Of a stretch of DNA of 64,000 nt, positions 36,508 to 45,042 are shown piece by piece. Within the stretch, counting starts at the first letter, position 1, and each line of letters opens with the position of its first letter. The translations under genes and the position numbers were made by a program. This DNA is from Herbaspirillum sp. DW155 (lineage in GTDB: Bacteria; Pseudomonadota; Gammaproteobacteria; Burkholderiales; Burkholderiaceae_D). Location: contig NZ_AP029028.1 in NCBI RefSeq assembly GCF_037076565.1, positions 4,960,001 to 5,024,000 on the forward strand, written 5' to 3'. Below the pieces are notes generated by a model. That model saw nothing but the letters and a program-made list of their open reading frames with translations. It made no database searches and was not told where the DNA came from.

Positions 36508-37496
36508 TGAACCGGCCCACCATAGTGAAGCTCCCGGCTGACATGCCACCGCGCGATGTGCCCGTCTTCGTGGCTGGTCATACCGGGCTGATCGGCTCGG
36601 CTATCCAGCGCGCCCTGCAAGCAGCCGGCTACCATAACCTGATCAACCGCACGCACGCCCAACTGGACCTGCGCGACAAAGGACAGGTAGATGCCTTCTT
36701 CGAGCGCGAACGGCCTGCGTATGTCATGCTCGCTGCCGGCAAGGTCGGCGGCATCCTGGAAAACCAGAGCTTCCCCGCCGACTTCATTGATGCCAACCTG
36801 GCGATCTCGCTCAATGTCCTGGGCGCCGCGCATCGCGTCGGCGTGAAGCGGCTGGTGATGTTCGGTTCGTCTTGCATGTATCCGCGTGAAACCAGTCAGC
36901 CCATGCCTGAGTCGGCCCTGTTGACCGGTCACCCGGAACCGACCAGCCTGCCCTATGCCATCGCCAAACTGGCCGGCGTACAACTGTGTCTGGCCTACAA
37001 CCGCCAGTATGGCCAGCAGCGTTTCATCCCGCTCATTCCCAACAGCGCCTACGGCCCCAACGACAACTTTGATCCCAAGTCCGGTCATGTCCTCTCGGCG
37101 CTGTTGTCACGCTTCCACCATGCCAAGACTGAGGGGGCTCCAACGGTCGCGCTATGGGGAAGCGGCACGCCGCGTCGCGAATTCATCCACGCCGATGACA
37201 TCGCCACCGCATCGCTGCTGATGATGAGGGAAGAGTTACCCGAACTGTCCCTGCCTATGAACGTAGGCTCGGGCAGCGATATTTCCATACTAGAGCTGGC
37301 CGAGACAATCGCCGCCGTGGTCGGCTATGAAGGTCGCATCGAATTTGACCGTAGCAAACCGGACGGTGCCCTGCGCAAGCTGCTCGACAGCAGACTCATG
37401 CACCAGCAGGGCTGGCATGCGCAGGTAAGCTTGGAGCAAGGACTGCATGATACCTACTCCTGGTACCTGCAAAATAAGGCCAGCCAGGCTTCCTAG
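36507..37496 (+). CDS. GDP-fucose synthase/GDP-colitose synthase-like SDR (Fcl/ColC type)
   Basis: 329 residues. NAD(P) motif VFVAGHTGLIGSAI, then LAAGKVGGI and FGSSCMYPRE, the signature of Fcl-type epimerase/reductases of GDP-4-keto sugars; YAIAK holds the catalytic Tyr and Lys. PNSAYGPNDNFDPKSGHV and RREFIHADD also match Fcl and ColC. These enzymes epimerise at C3/C5 or C5 and reduce C4. With a ColD-like gene in the cluster, a ColC-like role on a 3-deoxy sugar or a 6-deoxy-heptose role are both possible. Overlaps the kinase stop by one base. Confidence 0.75.
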   Translation: MNRPTIVKLPADMPPRDVPVFVAGHTGLIGSAIQRALQAAGYHNLINRTHAQLDLRDKGQVDAFFERERPAYVMLAAGKVGGILENQSFPADFIDANLAISLNVLGAAHRVGVKRLVMFGSSCMYPRETSQPMPESALLTGHPEPTSLPYAIAKLAGVQLCLAYNRQYGQQRFIPLIPNSAYGPNDNFDPKSGHVLSALLSRFHHAKTEGAPTVALWGSGTPRREFIHADDIATASLLMMREELPELSLPMNVGSGSDISILELAETIAAVVGYEGRIEFDRSKPDGALRKLLDSRLMHQQGWHAQVSLEQGLHDTYSWYLQNKASQAS

Positions 37497-37563
37497 CCAG
37501 CGTGCCGCTAAGGAAGGTTTCGATGAAACCGGCGCTACGGCGCCATTTTAATTTGGTGAAATA

Positions 37564-38163
37564 ATGACGAAAGACGAGCTCATTGCCTTCGAAGAGGAAA
37601 TTGCGGCGACATTCAACGCCGGCAAGATCCGCGCGCCAGTCCATCTGTACTACGGCAACGAAGAAGAGATCATCAAGGTATTCAAGAATATCCGGCCACA
37701 GGATTGGATATTCTGCTCCTGGCGTTCACATTACCAGTGCCTGCTCAAGGGAGTACCGCCACAGCAGGTGCGCGACGAGATCCTGGCAGGCCGTTCGATT
37801 TCGCTATGTTTCCCCGAACACCGGATCTATTCCTCGGCGATTGTCGGCGGCGTACTGCCCATCGCGGTGGGCACGGCCATGTCAATTCAGCGTAGCGGTG
37901 AAGATGCACGCGTCTACTGCTTCATGGGCGAGATGACCTCTGAAACCGGCATCGCCCACGAATCTATCAAGTACAGCCGCAACCACAACTTGCCCATCCA
38001 CTTCGTGGTGGAAGACAACGAGAAATCGGTCTGCACCGACACCCGCGAAGCATGGGCACAGCCCACGTTGAGCTACCAGGATGTCAACGATGATTACATC
38101 ACCTACTACCGTTATCAAACCAAATATCCGCATGCCGGCGCCGGCGTGCGTGTACAGTTTTAA
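37564..38163 (+). CDS. Short thiamine-diphosphate enzyme subunit, E1-alpha/PP-domain type
   Basis: 199 residues, clearly shorter than dehydrogenase E1 alpha subunits (about 320-400). It keeps the core: WRSHYQCLLKGVPPQQVRDEI (cf. Y/W-R-x-H of E1 alpha), GGVLPIAVGTAM, and a thiamine-diphosphate/Mg-binding stretch FMGEMTSETGIAHES...VVEDN, where the classical GDG is GEM and NN is DN. The Pyr-type partner is the next gene. E1-like pairs are known to add two-carbon units to keto sugars (for example AviB1/AviB2 in avilamycin biosynthesis), so a branched-sugar role is an inference. A dehydrogenase complex role is unlikely without E2. Confidence 0.65.
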   Translation: MTKDELIAFEEEIAATFNAGKIRAPVHLYYGNEEEIIKVFKNIRPQDWIFCSWRSHYQCLLKGVPPQQVRDEILAGRSISLCFPEHRIYSSAIVGGVLPIAVGTAMSIQRSGEDARVYCFMGEMTSETGIAHESIKYSRNHNLPIHFVVEDNEKSVCTDTREAWAQPTLSYQDVNDDYITYYRYQTKYPHAGAGVRVQF

Positions 38164-38178
38164 GGCAAAGGCCGAGCA

Positions 38179-38715
38179 ATGAAATACTTTGATGAACTGA
38201 AGCGCTCAATGGATTTCCTCGCCCAGGACCCACGTACGGTATTCATGGGCCAGGCCGTGGCTGTAGCGGGTACCGCCATGAGCAATACCCTCAAGGATGT
38301 GCCCCGTGAGCGACTCATCGAACTGCCGGTAGCCGAAGAAATGCAGATGGGCATGACCACCGGAATGGCGCTCAACGGCGTCGTGCCGGTAAGTATCTTT
38401 CCGCGCTGGAACTTTCTGCTGTGTGCCATGAGCCAGCTGATTAGCCATCTGGACAAGATTGATGTCATGTCCAACGGAGGCTACAAAGCCAAGGCCATCG
38501 TGCGCACCGGCATCGGCGCGCAGCGTCCGATGCATCCGCAACACCAGCACATCGGCGACTTTACCGATGCATTGCGCCTGATGTGCAGCACCATCGAGGT
38601 AATCCGCCTGGATGAACCGGAGGATATCTTCCCTGCTTACGAGCGCGCACTGCTGCGAGATGATGGCCGCAGCACCATCATCGTCGAGTACGGCGATTAC
38701 TATAACGAGAAATGA
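38179..38715 (+). CDS. Short thiamine-diphosphate enzyme subunit, E1-beta/Pyr-domain type
   Basis: 178 residues, corresponding to the pyrimidine-binding domain only. GQAVAVAGTAMSNTL and ELPVAEEMQMGMTTGMALNG, with the glutamate that activates the cofactor, match E1-beta and transketolase Pyr domains, as does the later VRTGIGAQRPMHPQHQHIGDF. The C-terminal transketolase domain present in E1 beta (about 325 residues) is absent. It starts 16 bases after the PP-type subunit, so the two should form one split enzyme. Substrate unknown; the surrounding sugar genes suggest a keto-sugar or heptulose. Confidence 0.65.
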   Translation: MKYFDELKRSMDFLAQDPRTVFMGQAVAVAGTAMSNTLKDVPRERLIELPVAEEMQMGMTTGMALNGVVPVSIFPRWNFLLCAMSQLISHLDKIDVMSNGGYKAKAIVRTGIGAQRPMHPQHQHIGDFTDALRLMCSTIEVIRLDEPEDIFPAYERALLRDDGRSTIIVEYGDYYNEK

Positions 38716-38746
38716 TTCTCCCCTTAGAACCAGCCTACGGAACAGC

Positions 38747-39919
38747 ATGATGAAATACCCCCTGATGAGAAACAACATCCTGCGCGAAGACCTTGATGCG
38801 GTCATCGAACATTTGCGCCAGGACGACCCTATCCTCACCAACGGCCCCAACGTACGCGCCTTCGAGAAAGAATGGTCGGAGTGGCTCGGGGTGAAATACA
38901 GCGTATTCGTCAATTCGGGGGCATCGGCCAACCTGCTGAGCATGGCGGTGCTCAAGCTGCGCCATCCGGAAGGCGGCGAGGTGATCGTGCCGCCACTGAC
39001 CTGGGTGTCTGACATTGCTACCGTGATCCAGTGCGGCTTCACGCCGGTCTTCGCAGATATCGACCCACACTCGCTGGCAATGGCGCCGGATCAAATCCTG
39101 GCGAAGATCAGCGAGCGCACCCGTGCGGTCTTCTTGACTCACGTGCAGGGCTTCGACGGCCTAACAGATGAGTTATTGAGCGAACTGGAAAGCCGCAATA
39201 TCCCTCTCATCGAAGATGTCTGCGAGTCTCACGGTGCAACCCACAATGGCCGGCGACTGGGCAGCTTCGGCTGGATGTCCAACTTCTCGTTCTATTATGC
39301 CCACCATATGAGTACGATCGAGGGTGGCATGGTCTGCACCAACGACCCCGAGGTCTATCAGCAGGTACGCATGTTGCGCTCACACGGCATGGTGCGCGAA
39401 GCCACCGACGACGATCTGAAGCTACGGTATCGTCAGCAGTATCCGCAGCTCAACCCGGATTTCATCTTCGCCTACCCTGCCCACAATGTGCGCAACACCG
39501 AAATCGGTGCCATCTTGGGCCGTAAGCAACTCAAACGTCTCGACGCGAATTGCGCGCGCCGCACCGTCAACATGATGCGCTTCCTGAAACAGATCGACAG
39601 CCAGCGCTACCGTGTCGACTTCAAGACCGAAGGCTCCAGCAACTACGCATTCAACCTGATCCTGCGTGATGCCGATGAACAATTCGTCGAACGTCTGATG
39701 CAGACCATGCGCAGCAATGGCATCGAGTTCCGCCGCGGCAGCGCTGGCGGTGGCAATCAGGTGCGGCAGCCCTACCTTAAGGGCATCGTCCCAGCCGATC
39801 ATTACCAGCAGTTCCCGCAGACCGAGCACGTCCACTTCTACGGCTTCTATATCGGTAACTTCCCCGATCTCGCCGATGCCGAGGTGGACGACATCTGTCG
39901 CATTCTCAACGCGGTCTGA
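38747..39919 (+). CDS. ColD-like PLP-dependent sugar 3-dehydratase (DegT/DnrJ/EryC1/StrS fold)
   Basis: 390 residues with the DegT/StrS fold: MKYPLMRNNI start, SGASANLLSMAVLKL, PLTWVSDIATV, EDVCESHGATHNGRRLGSFG. The position that holds the PLP-binding Lys in aminotransferases is His here (FSFYYAHHMSTIEGG). That His replacement is the hallmark of ColD, GDP-4-keto-6-deoxy-mannose 3-dehydratase, which removes the C3 hydroxyl. The downstream NVRNTEIGAILGRKQL also resembles ColD. So I predict C3 deoxygenation of a GDP-4-keto sugar, not transamination. No GDP-mannose 4,6-dehydratase is in the window. ATG 38747 or 38750 are equally possible starts. Confidence 0.75.
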   Translation: MMKYPLMRNNILREDLDAVIEHLRQDDPILTNGPNVRAFEKEWSEWLGVKYSVFVNSGASANLLSMAVLKLRHPEGGEVIVPPLTWVSDIATVIQCGFTPVFADIDPHSLAMAPDQILAKISERTRAVFLTHVQGFDGLTDELLSELESRNIPLIEDVCESHGATHNGRRLGSFGWMSNFSFYYAHHMSTIEGGMVCTNDPEVYQQVRMLRSHGMVREATDDDLKLRYRQQYPQLNPDFIFAYPAHNVRNTEIGAILGRKQLKRLDANCARRTVNMMRFLKQIDSQRYRVDFKTEGSSNYAFNLILRDADEQFVERLMQTMRSNGIEFRRGSAGGGNQVRQPYLKGIVPADHYQQFPQTEHVHFYGFYIGNFPDLADAEVDDICRILNAV

Positions 39920-39922
39920 GCG

Positions 39923-40645
39923 ATGGCAATCCAGTCTGCCGTGATCCTTGCTGGAGGCCTGGGCACACGCTTGCGTAGTGCAGTGCCGGATCTGCCCAAG
40001 CCGATGGCACCCATCAAAGGGCGCCCTTTCCTCGAATACCAGCTCGACTACTGGATCGCCCAGGGCATCAGACATTTCGTGCTGGCCGTGGGTTATCGCC
40101 ATGAAGCCATCAGCGGCTACTTCGGTAGCAACTACCGCGGCACGAGGCTGGATTACGTCATTGAGCAAAGCCCGCTCGGAACCGGAGGCGGCATACTGCT
40201 TGCGCTGCAGAAACTGCCAGCGCAGCAACGCTTCCTTCTGCTCAACGGCGATACCTATTTCGCCGTGCAGCTGCGCGTACTGGAGCAATTCGCGACCGAT
40301 CGAGACAGTGACTGGTGCTTCTCGCTCTTCCGTACCCGCCAGACCAGCCGCTACCTCGGCATGGGCGTGAGCGAGGAAGGTTCCATTACCGAGCTCAAGT
40401 CGAGCCAGGATGGCGATGAATGCCTGGCAAATGGCGGCGTCTATTGCATCCATCCACGCGCCGTCGCCAGTCTTGGTGTACAAGCCGGGGATAGTGTCTC
40501 GCTGGAGAACGACCTGTTCCCGCGCGCGTTCGCAGCAGGACAGCGCATGGTCGGACTAGCCTTTGAAGGCAGCTTCATCGATATCGGCATCCCCGACGAC
40601 TATCACCGTGCCGCCAGCGTCATGCAGGTCAAGGAGCAGACATGA
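39923..40645 (+). CDS. hddC: Sugar-1-phosphate nucleotidyltransferase (HddC type)
   Basis: 240 residues. LAGGLGTRLRSAVPDLPKPMAPI at the N-terminus is the nucleotide-binding and Lys motif of sugar nucleotidyltransferases; GTGGGILLALQKL and LLLNGDTYF complete the active site. The form PDLPKPMAPI...PFLEYQLDYW is typical of D-glycero-alpha-D-manno-heptose 1-phosphate guanylyltransferase HddC. With HddA and GmhB in the same cluster, GDP-heptose is the expected product. Only three bases follow the ColD-like stop. CMP- or other nucleotide use cannot be excluded from sequence. Confidence 0.75.
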   Translation: MAIQSAVILAGGLGTRLRSAVPDLPKPMAPIKGRPFLEYQLDYWIAQGIRHFVLAVGYRHEAISGYFGSNYRGTRLDYVIEQSPLGTGGGILLALQKLPAQQRFLLLNGDTYFAVQLRVLEQFATDRDSDWCFSLFRTRQTSRYLGMGVSEEGSITELKSSQDGDECLANGGVYCIHPRAVASLGVQAGDSVSLENDLFPRAFAAGQRMVGLAFEGSFIDIGIPDDYHRAASVMQVKEQT

Positions 40646-40734
40646 AAACGACGATGCCCGACATACTGTGCGAGAGTGTGCAATCAGCCCTCTTCGGCGA
40701 CTAATTTTCCGTTCTCTACAAAGGATTTTTCATC

Positions 40735-41673
40735 ATGTCTTACAACATCCTCGTCACCGGCGGCGCCGGCTATCTCGGTTCCATCCTGGTGCCTGCACTT
40801 CTGGCTGATGGCCACAAGGTGACCGTGCTGGATAACTTGATGTACGGACAGACCAGCCTGTCGCATGTCTGCTACCACGACAACTTCAAGGTCGTGCGTG
40901 GTGATATCCGCCTGGAAAAGACCATGCTGCCGCTGATGCAGCAGGCCGACATCATCATCCCGCTGGCGGCCTACGTGGGGGCGCCCCTGTGCAACAAGGA
41001 TCCGATCGGTGCCACCTCGGTCAACCATGACGCCATCCTGATGATGCTCAAGCACCTGAGCCCGCAACAGCGTCTGCTGATGCCCACCACCAACAGCGCC
41101 TATGGTTCGGGCGATGAAAATAATTTTTGTACCGAGGAATCGCCGCTGCGTCCGATCTCGCAATACGCCATCGAAAAGGTTGAGATCGAGAAGGCCATCA
41201 TGGAACACCCCAACGCCATCAGCTTCCGCCTGGCCACGGTGTTTGGCATGTCGCCCCGCATGCGGATCGATCTGCTAGTCAATGACTTCACCTACCGCGC
41301 CGTATACGACCGGTTCGTGATGCTGTTCGAACCGCACTTCAAGCGTAACTATGTGCACGTGCGCGACGTCACCCGCGCCTTCCAGCACGGCATTGCCAAC
41401 TTCGAGACCATGAAGGGCCAGATCTACAACGTCGGACTGTCCGATGCCAATGTCTCCAAGATGGAATTGTGCCAAGTGATCTCCCGTCACGTACCCGAAT
41501 TCATCTTTGCTGAAGCAGCCATTGGCAAGGATCCGGATCAGCGCAACTACATCGTGTCCAACGCCAAGATCGAAGCGACCGGCTTCAAAACGGAGTTTTC
41601 GCTTGATCGCGGTATCGCCGAACTGGTCAAGGGTTACACGATGGTCAAGAACACCAAATATGGCAATGTCTGA
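40735..41673 (+). CDS. NAD-dependent epimerase/dehydratase family protein
   Basis: A 312-residue extended SDR: VTGGAGYLGSILV NAD motif, MPTTNSAYGSG (Ser/Thr site) and YAIEK (catalytic Tyr and Lys; note YxxxK). KRNYVHVRDVTRAF is the usual C-terminal contact. The family includes sugar 4-epimerases, 4,6-dehydratases and reductases; this one lacks the long conserved blocks of GMD or RmlB, so its reaction is open. AAAGGA lies upstream of ATG 40735. It overlaps the gmhB start by eight bases, tying it to the heptose genes. Confidence 0.75.
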   Translation: MSYNILVTGGAGYLGSILVPALLADGHKVTVLDNLMYGQTSLSHVCYHDNFKVVRGDIRLEKTMLPLMQQADIIIPLAAYVGAPLCNKDPIGATSVNHDAILMMLKHLSPQQRLLMPTTNSAYGSGDENNFCTEESPLRPISQYAIEKVEIEKAIMEHPNAISFRLATVFGMSPRMRIDLLVNDFTYRAVYDRFVMLFEPHFKRNYVHVRDVTRAFQHGIANFETMKGQIYNVGLSDANVSKMELCQVISRHVPEFIFAEAAIGKDPDQRNYIVSNAKIEATGFKTEFSLDRGIAELVKGYTMVKNTKYGNV

Positions 41674-42247
41674 GCAACCTCGCCCTTGTGTGTTCATCGA
41701 TCGCGATGGCACGCTCAATGTTGAGAAGAACTATCTACATCTGTATCAGGATTGGGAGTGGATCCCCGATTCGGTAGAGATGCTGAGGCAGCTTCGCGAG
41801 GGCGGTTTTCTCAACATAGTGGTGACCAACCAGGCGGGTGTGGCGCGCGGCTACTATGACGAGGCAGCCATCGCGCGCCTGCATGCCCGGGTAGACGAGG
41901 ATTTACGTGCTGTCGGCAGCGGCATTGACGCTTACTATCATTGCCCGCACCATCCGCAGCACGGCGTCATCCGCAACTGTGATTGCCGCAAGCCCGCGCC
42001 AGGCATGCTGCTGCGCGCTCAGCGTGAGTGGAACATTGATCTGGCGCAGTCATGGATGGTCGGCGACAAGCTCAGCGATATCGAAGCCGGGCTGGCCGCC
42101 GGCGTGCGCTGCGTGCTCGTACAAACCGGCTATGGACGCGAAGAACAGGAACACTGTCCGGCCGGCGTATTCCAGGCAGAAGACTTTGCCCGGGCAGCTG
42201 CCCTGATCCTGCAGCAAACCCGCGGTGCTCGCACCGCTCTTCTCTGA
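41666..42247 (+). CDS. gmhB: D-glycero-D-manno-heptose-1,7-bisphosphate 7-phosphatase
   Basis: 193 residues of HAD superfamily, histidinol-phosphatase-like: FIDRDGTLNVEK (nucleophile Asp and DxD acid), VVTNQAGVARGYY, the zinc loop CPHHPQHGVIRNCDC and KPAPGMLLRAQREW, then MVGDKLSDIEAG. The zinc cluster and length match GmhB. It removes the 7-phosphate of heptose 1,7-bisphosphate before nucleotidyl transfer. A second in-frame ATG at 41660 is possible. GmhA, the first enzyme of the route, is not in the window and is presumably shared with LPS core synthesis. Confidence 0.88.
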   Translation: MSEQPRPCVFIDRDGTLNVEKNYLHLYQDWEWIPDSVEMLRQLREGGFLNIVVTNQAGVARGYYDEAAIARLHARVDEDLRAVGSGIDAYYHCPHHPQHGVIRNCDCRKPAPGMLLRAQREWNIDLAQSWMVGDKLSDIEAGLAAGVRCVLVQTGYGREEQEHCPAGVFQAEDFARAAALILQQTRGARTALL

Positions 42248-42257
42248 GGTAGCCTAC

Positions 42258-43406
42258 GTGACTTCTCCCGCTCCCCGCATCCTCTTCATCTTTCTGGAGT
42301 TTCCGGACTGGCGCATGGCACGCAGCCTGGCGTACACCACCCAGATGGGGATGGAACAGACACTACGCCAAAGCGGCGCCGACGTCCTGAGCGTTCCCAG
42401 CATCTACGGCATGGATAACAATTCGCGTGGCAACTGGCCCTCGCGTCTGCGCCAGATGATCGGCCAACGCAGCTACGACCAGGTCTGGATCGAGCTGGTA
42501 CATGCCGACTATGACGAGGACTTCCTGACCTGGGTCGCCAGCTTGGCGCCTGTACGTCTGGGATTCGTGATGGAATCGCTGCAGTACGAGCCTTACGTTT
42601 ATGAGCTGGAGCCCAATCTCAGGGAGCGTCGGCAACGGGTGGTGAAGCGAATGGCGCACATGACCCACGTGTTACTGGTCGACGAGCAGGATGCTGGAGA
42701 GCTCAACCAAAGTGGGCAGATTCAGGCCATGTGGTGGCCGCAGACGGTACCGCGTGCCAGCATTCAGGTCGCACCGACGACGACCAATTCCTACGCAGTC
42801 TTCTACGGCGCACTGTATGGCAAGCGCCAGGACTGGATGAAGCATCCCAAACTGAATGGTTTGCTGGTACAACCGGGGCCATCGATGGAATATCAGACCG
42901 ACTACCCAGCCCTGTTCGACCGCCTGCAGAGCCTGACCACCCACGCTCTGGGAATGGGGCTGCAGGCCACGCCTCAGATGCTTGAGCGTTATCTCGGATT
43001 GCTACGTACCCTGCGCCACGACATCTTCAGCCTGTGGCTGCGCAGTCTGCAGAAAGGCGTGGCGGTGGCGAACCTGCCTTCGTTCTTCCAGGGCTTCCCG
43101 AGCCGAGTCTATGAAGGCATGGCGGCGGGCAAGCCGGTCATCTCCTGCAGCATACCGGGTCGACCGCGCACCAATGCACTGTTCCAGGACGAACAGGACA
43201 TCCTGCTCTACGATCCGGAATCACCCGAACATCTGGCCCATCAGATCGACCGCCTGAACAAGGATCGGGTACTGGCCCAACGCCTGGCCACCAATGCCCG
43301 TCAGAAGATACTCACGTTGCATACCACCGAGCTACGCGTCGCGCAGATTCTGCGCTGGCTGAGAGACGGAGTAGAAGTCGATTTCAGTCGTTCGGAGCCA
43401 ATATGA
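42258..43406 (+). CDS. GT-B fold glycosyltransferase-like protein
   Basis: 382 residues from GTG 42258 (GAGGT at 42244-42248). The C-terminal third has the nucleotide-sugar region of GT-B enzymes: LPSFFQGFPSRVYEGMAAGKPVISCSIPG, then DILLYDPESPEHLAHQIDRL, as in GT4-like enzymes. The N-terminal half is unfamiliar (ILFIFLEFPDWRMARSL). It lies directly after gmhB, 10 bases away, so it is probably the transferase for this cluster's sugar or its neighbour. Acceptor and donor unknown. Confidence 0.7.
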   Translation: MTSPAPRILFIFLEFPDWRMARSLAYTTQMGMEQTLRQSGADVLSVPSIYGMDNNSRGNWPSRLRQMIGQRSYDQVWIELVHADYDEDFLTWVASLAPVRLGFVMESLQYEPYVYELEPNLRERRQRVVKRMAHMTHVLLVDEQDAGELNQSGQIQAMWWPQTVPRASIQVAPTTTNSYAVFYGALYGKRQDWMKHPKLNGLLVQPGPSMEYQTDYPALFDRLQSLTTHALGMGLQATPQMLERYLGLLRTLRHDIFSLWLRSLQKGVAVANLPSFFQGFPSRVYEGMAAGKPVISCSIPGRPRTNALFQDEQDILLYDPESPEHLAHQIDRLNKDRVLAQRLATNARQKILTLHTTELRVAQILRWLRDGVEVDFSRSEPI

Positions 43407-43512
43407 ACTGCTACAATCTTCAGCACCTGCATCGATCCATCGGCGCGGAACCATCCGCTGGATGCGTCGCTGGAAGCTCTTTCCTTTTCAAGTTCTACTC
43501 ATAGGAACCATC

Positions 43513-44583
43513 GTGACTGCCGCAAGTTTCTTCATCAAGCCGGGCTATCAGTCCCGCACGCAACCGGAATACTATGCCGACATCCACGATGACGGTACAG
43601 TCTGGCAACCCGAGGTTTATCCGCTAGCCGCCACTCTGGCACGCCAGCATGGTTGCCGCTACATCATCGATATCGGCTGCGGACGTGCACGCAAGCTATC
43701 CATGATGTATCCCGAATTCCAGATCATCGGCTTGGACTTCGGAAGCAACCTGGAGTATTGCCGTGCCAACTACCCGTTCGGCAACTGGGTCGAGGTAGAT
43801 CTGGAAAACAGCGACGGCGTGCAGTTTCCGCCTGATGTGCTGCAAAACGCTGTGGTGATCAGCTCCGACGTGATTGAGCATCTGGTCAATCCGACCCCTC
43901 TCATGGCACTGATCCGCTCCTATCTGTTACATGCCAAGGTGGCTGTGATCTCTACACCCGAACGCGATCTGGAGCGCGGTTATCAGGATATGGGGCCACC
44001 GGGTAACCCCACACACATCCGCGAATGGAATCTGGCCGAACTGGAAGCGATGCTCAGCAACGCAGGCTTGCGTCCCGCTTACTGTGGACTGACCATCAGC
44101 AACAATCGTGAGATGCAGCGCAAGACTTCGCTGGCAGTGGTGCCTGGTGTGAGTCTGAATTCCTTGGCAGTGCGCGATCTGGGCGTATTCTGCGAACGCT
44201 GGCTGGCCGCCTCACCGGAAATGCGCGAAGCCGACAACGGCAATTATCTGCGGGACTTGGCTCAGCTCGAGCGTATGGTCGAGCAAACTCAGGTCGCGAC
44301 CCAGCCGCTGCTGGCACCGATGACTCCGCTGGAGATTGGTATGGGTCACATCGAGGCAGCTCGCTACGAGGAAGCCTTCAAGGTGCTGACAGAAGCCCTG
44401 AAGACTGATGGACAGAATCCTGCCGTCGTGTTTCAGTTGGGTCGCCTGGCGGCCATCTGCAACATGAACGATGATGCCAAGGAACTCTTCTACCAAGCGG
44501 CATTACGTGCACCAGAGGTGGTAAAGGACATTGTCGACTTCTTCCAGGAACGCCTGACAAGAGCGCGTGCCGGTCTGGAATGA
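43513..44583 (+). CDS. SAM-dependent methyltransferase with a C-terminal TPR-like module
   Basis: 356 residues from GTG 43513, with AGGAA a few bases upstream. Class I methyltransferase motif I reads IIDIGCGRARKLSMM, followed by GLDFGSNLEYC and VVISSDVIEHL. The last 75 residues (EAARYEEAFKVLTEAL ... FQLGRLAAICNMNDDAKELFYQAAL) form a TPR-like repeat nearly the same as two repeats at the end of the glycosyltransferase at 45941. Likely role: O-methylation of a sugar in the glycan. A longer start at 43462 would add a hydrophobic stretch but lacks a ribosome site. Confidence 0.75.
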   Translation: MTAASFFIKPGYQSRTQPEYYADIHDDGTVWQPEVYPLAATLARQHGCRYIIDIGCGRARKLSMMYPEFQIIGLDFGSNLEYCRANYPFGNWVEVDLENSDGVQFPPDVLQNAVVISSDVIEHLVNPTPLMALIRSYLLHAKVAVISTPERDLERGYQDMGPPGNPTHIREWNLAELEAMLSNAGLRPAYCGLTISNNREMQRKTSLAVVPGVSLNSLAVRDLGVFCERWLAASPEMREADNGNYLRDLAQLERMVEQTQVATQPLLAPMTPLEIGMGHIEAARYEEAFKVLTEALKTDGQNPAVVFQLGRLAAICNMNDDAKELFYQAALRAPEVVKDIVDFFQERLTRARAGLE

Positions 44584-45042
44584 GCGGCTGCGTTCATGAA
44601 AAACGCTTGGGGGAATAATGCCGGTCAATAAGGCATCACAGAGTTAGTATTCGATTTCCGCCGCTGAAGCGACACGTAGATCACAACGCATCCCGAGCGG
44701 CGGATTTCTACGTTTTTTGCTGCCCTTGCGGCCTGCCTTGAGGGCGCTTCCGCCCTCAAGCCTCCTTTATGAGCGCACCTGTCAGAGCGAACGATCGCGT
44801 GCAGTCGCAGATTACCGTCAGGAAAAGGGGATTGCGGTCTTCGCTGCAACCGTCCCTTGCATCCTTAGCCAACGTTTGACCACCATGGATTTCAATCACC
44901 GTCTCTCTGCGCCGTCCATTGCCGATGGCAATCCCTGCGAGCACAGCCGTAACGATGGCAATGCGGTAGCGCAGAGGGGGCAGATGTCGGGCTGCGACCA
45001 TGCGACCTCAGGCATGGCGTCTTGGCAGCATCAGGAGAGAAC
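44584..45042. other. Non-coding gap inside the polysaccharide cluster
   Basis: No credible gene in 459 bases. It contains a perfect 10-bp hairpin at 44737-44746/44751-44760 with loop CTTC, followed on the plus strand by CCTCCTTTAT, a possible weak terminator that would split the cluster in two. AGGAGA at 45033-45038 serves the next gene. Confidence 0.45.

Noticed and set aside
38747..39919. Call as sugar aminotransferase
   Set aside because: The PLP-binding lysine is replaced by His as in ColD, so transamination is unlikely.
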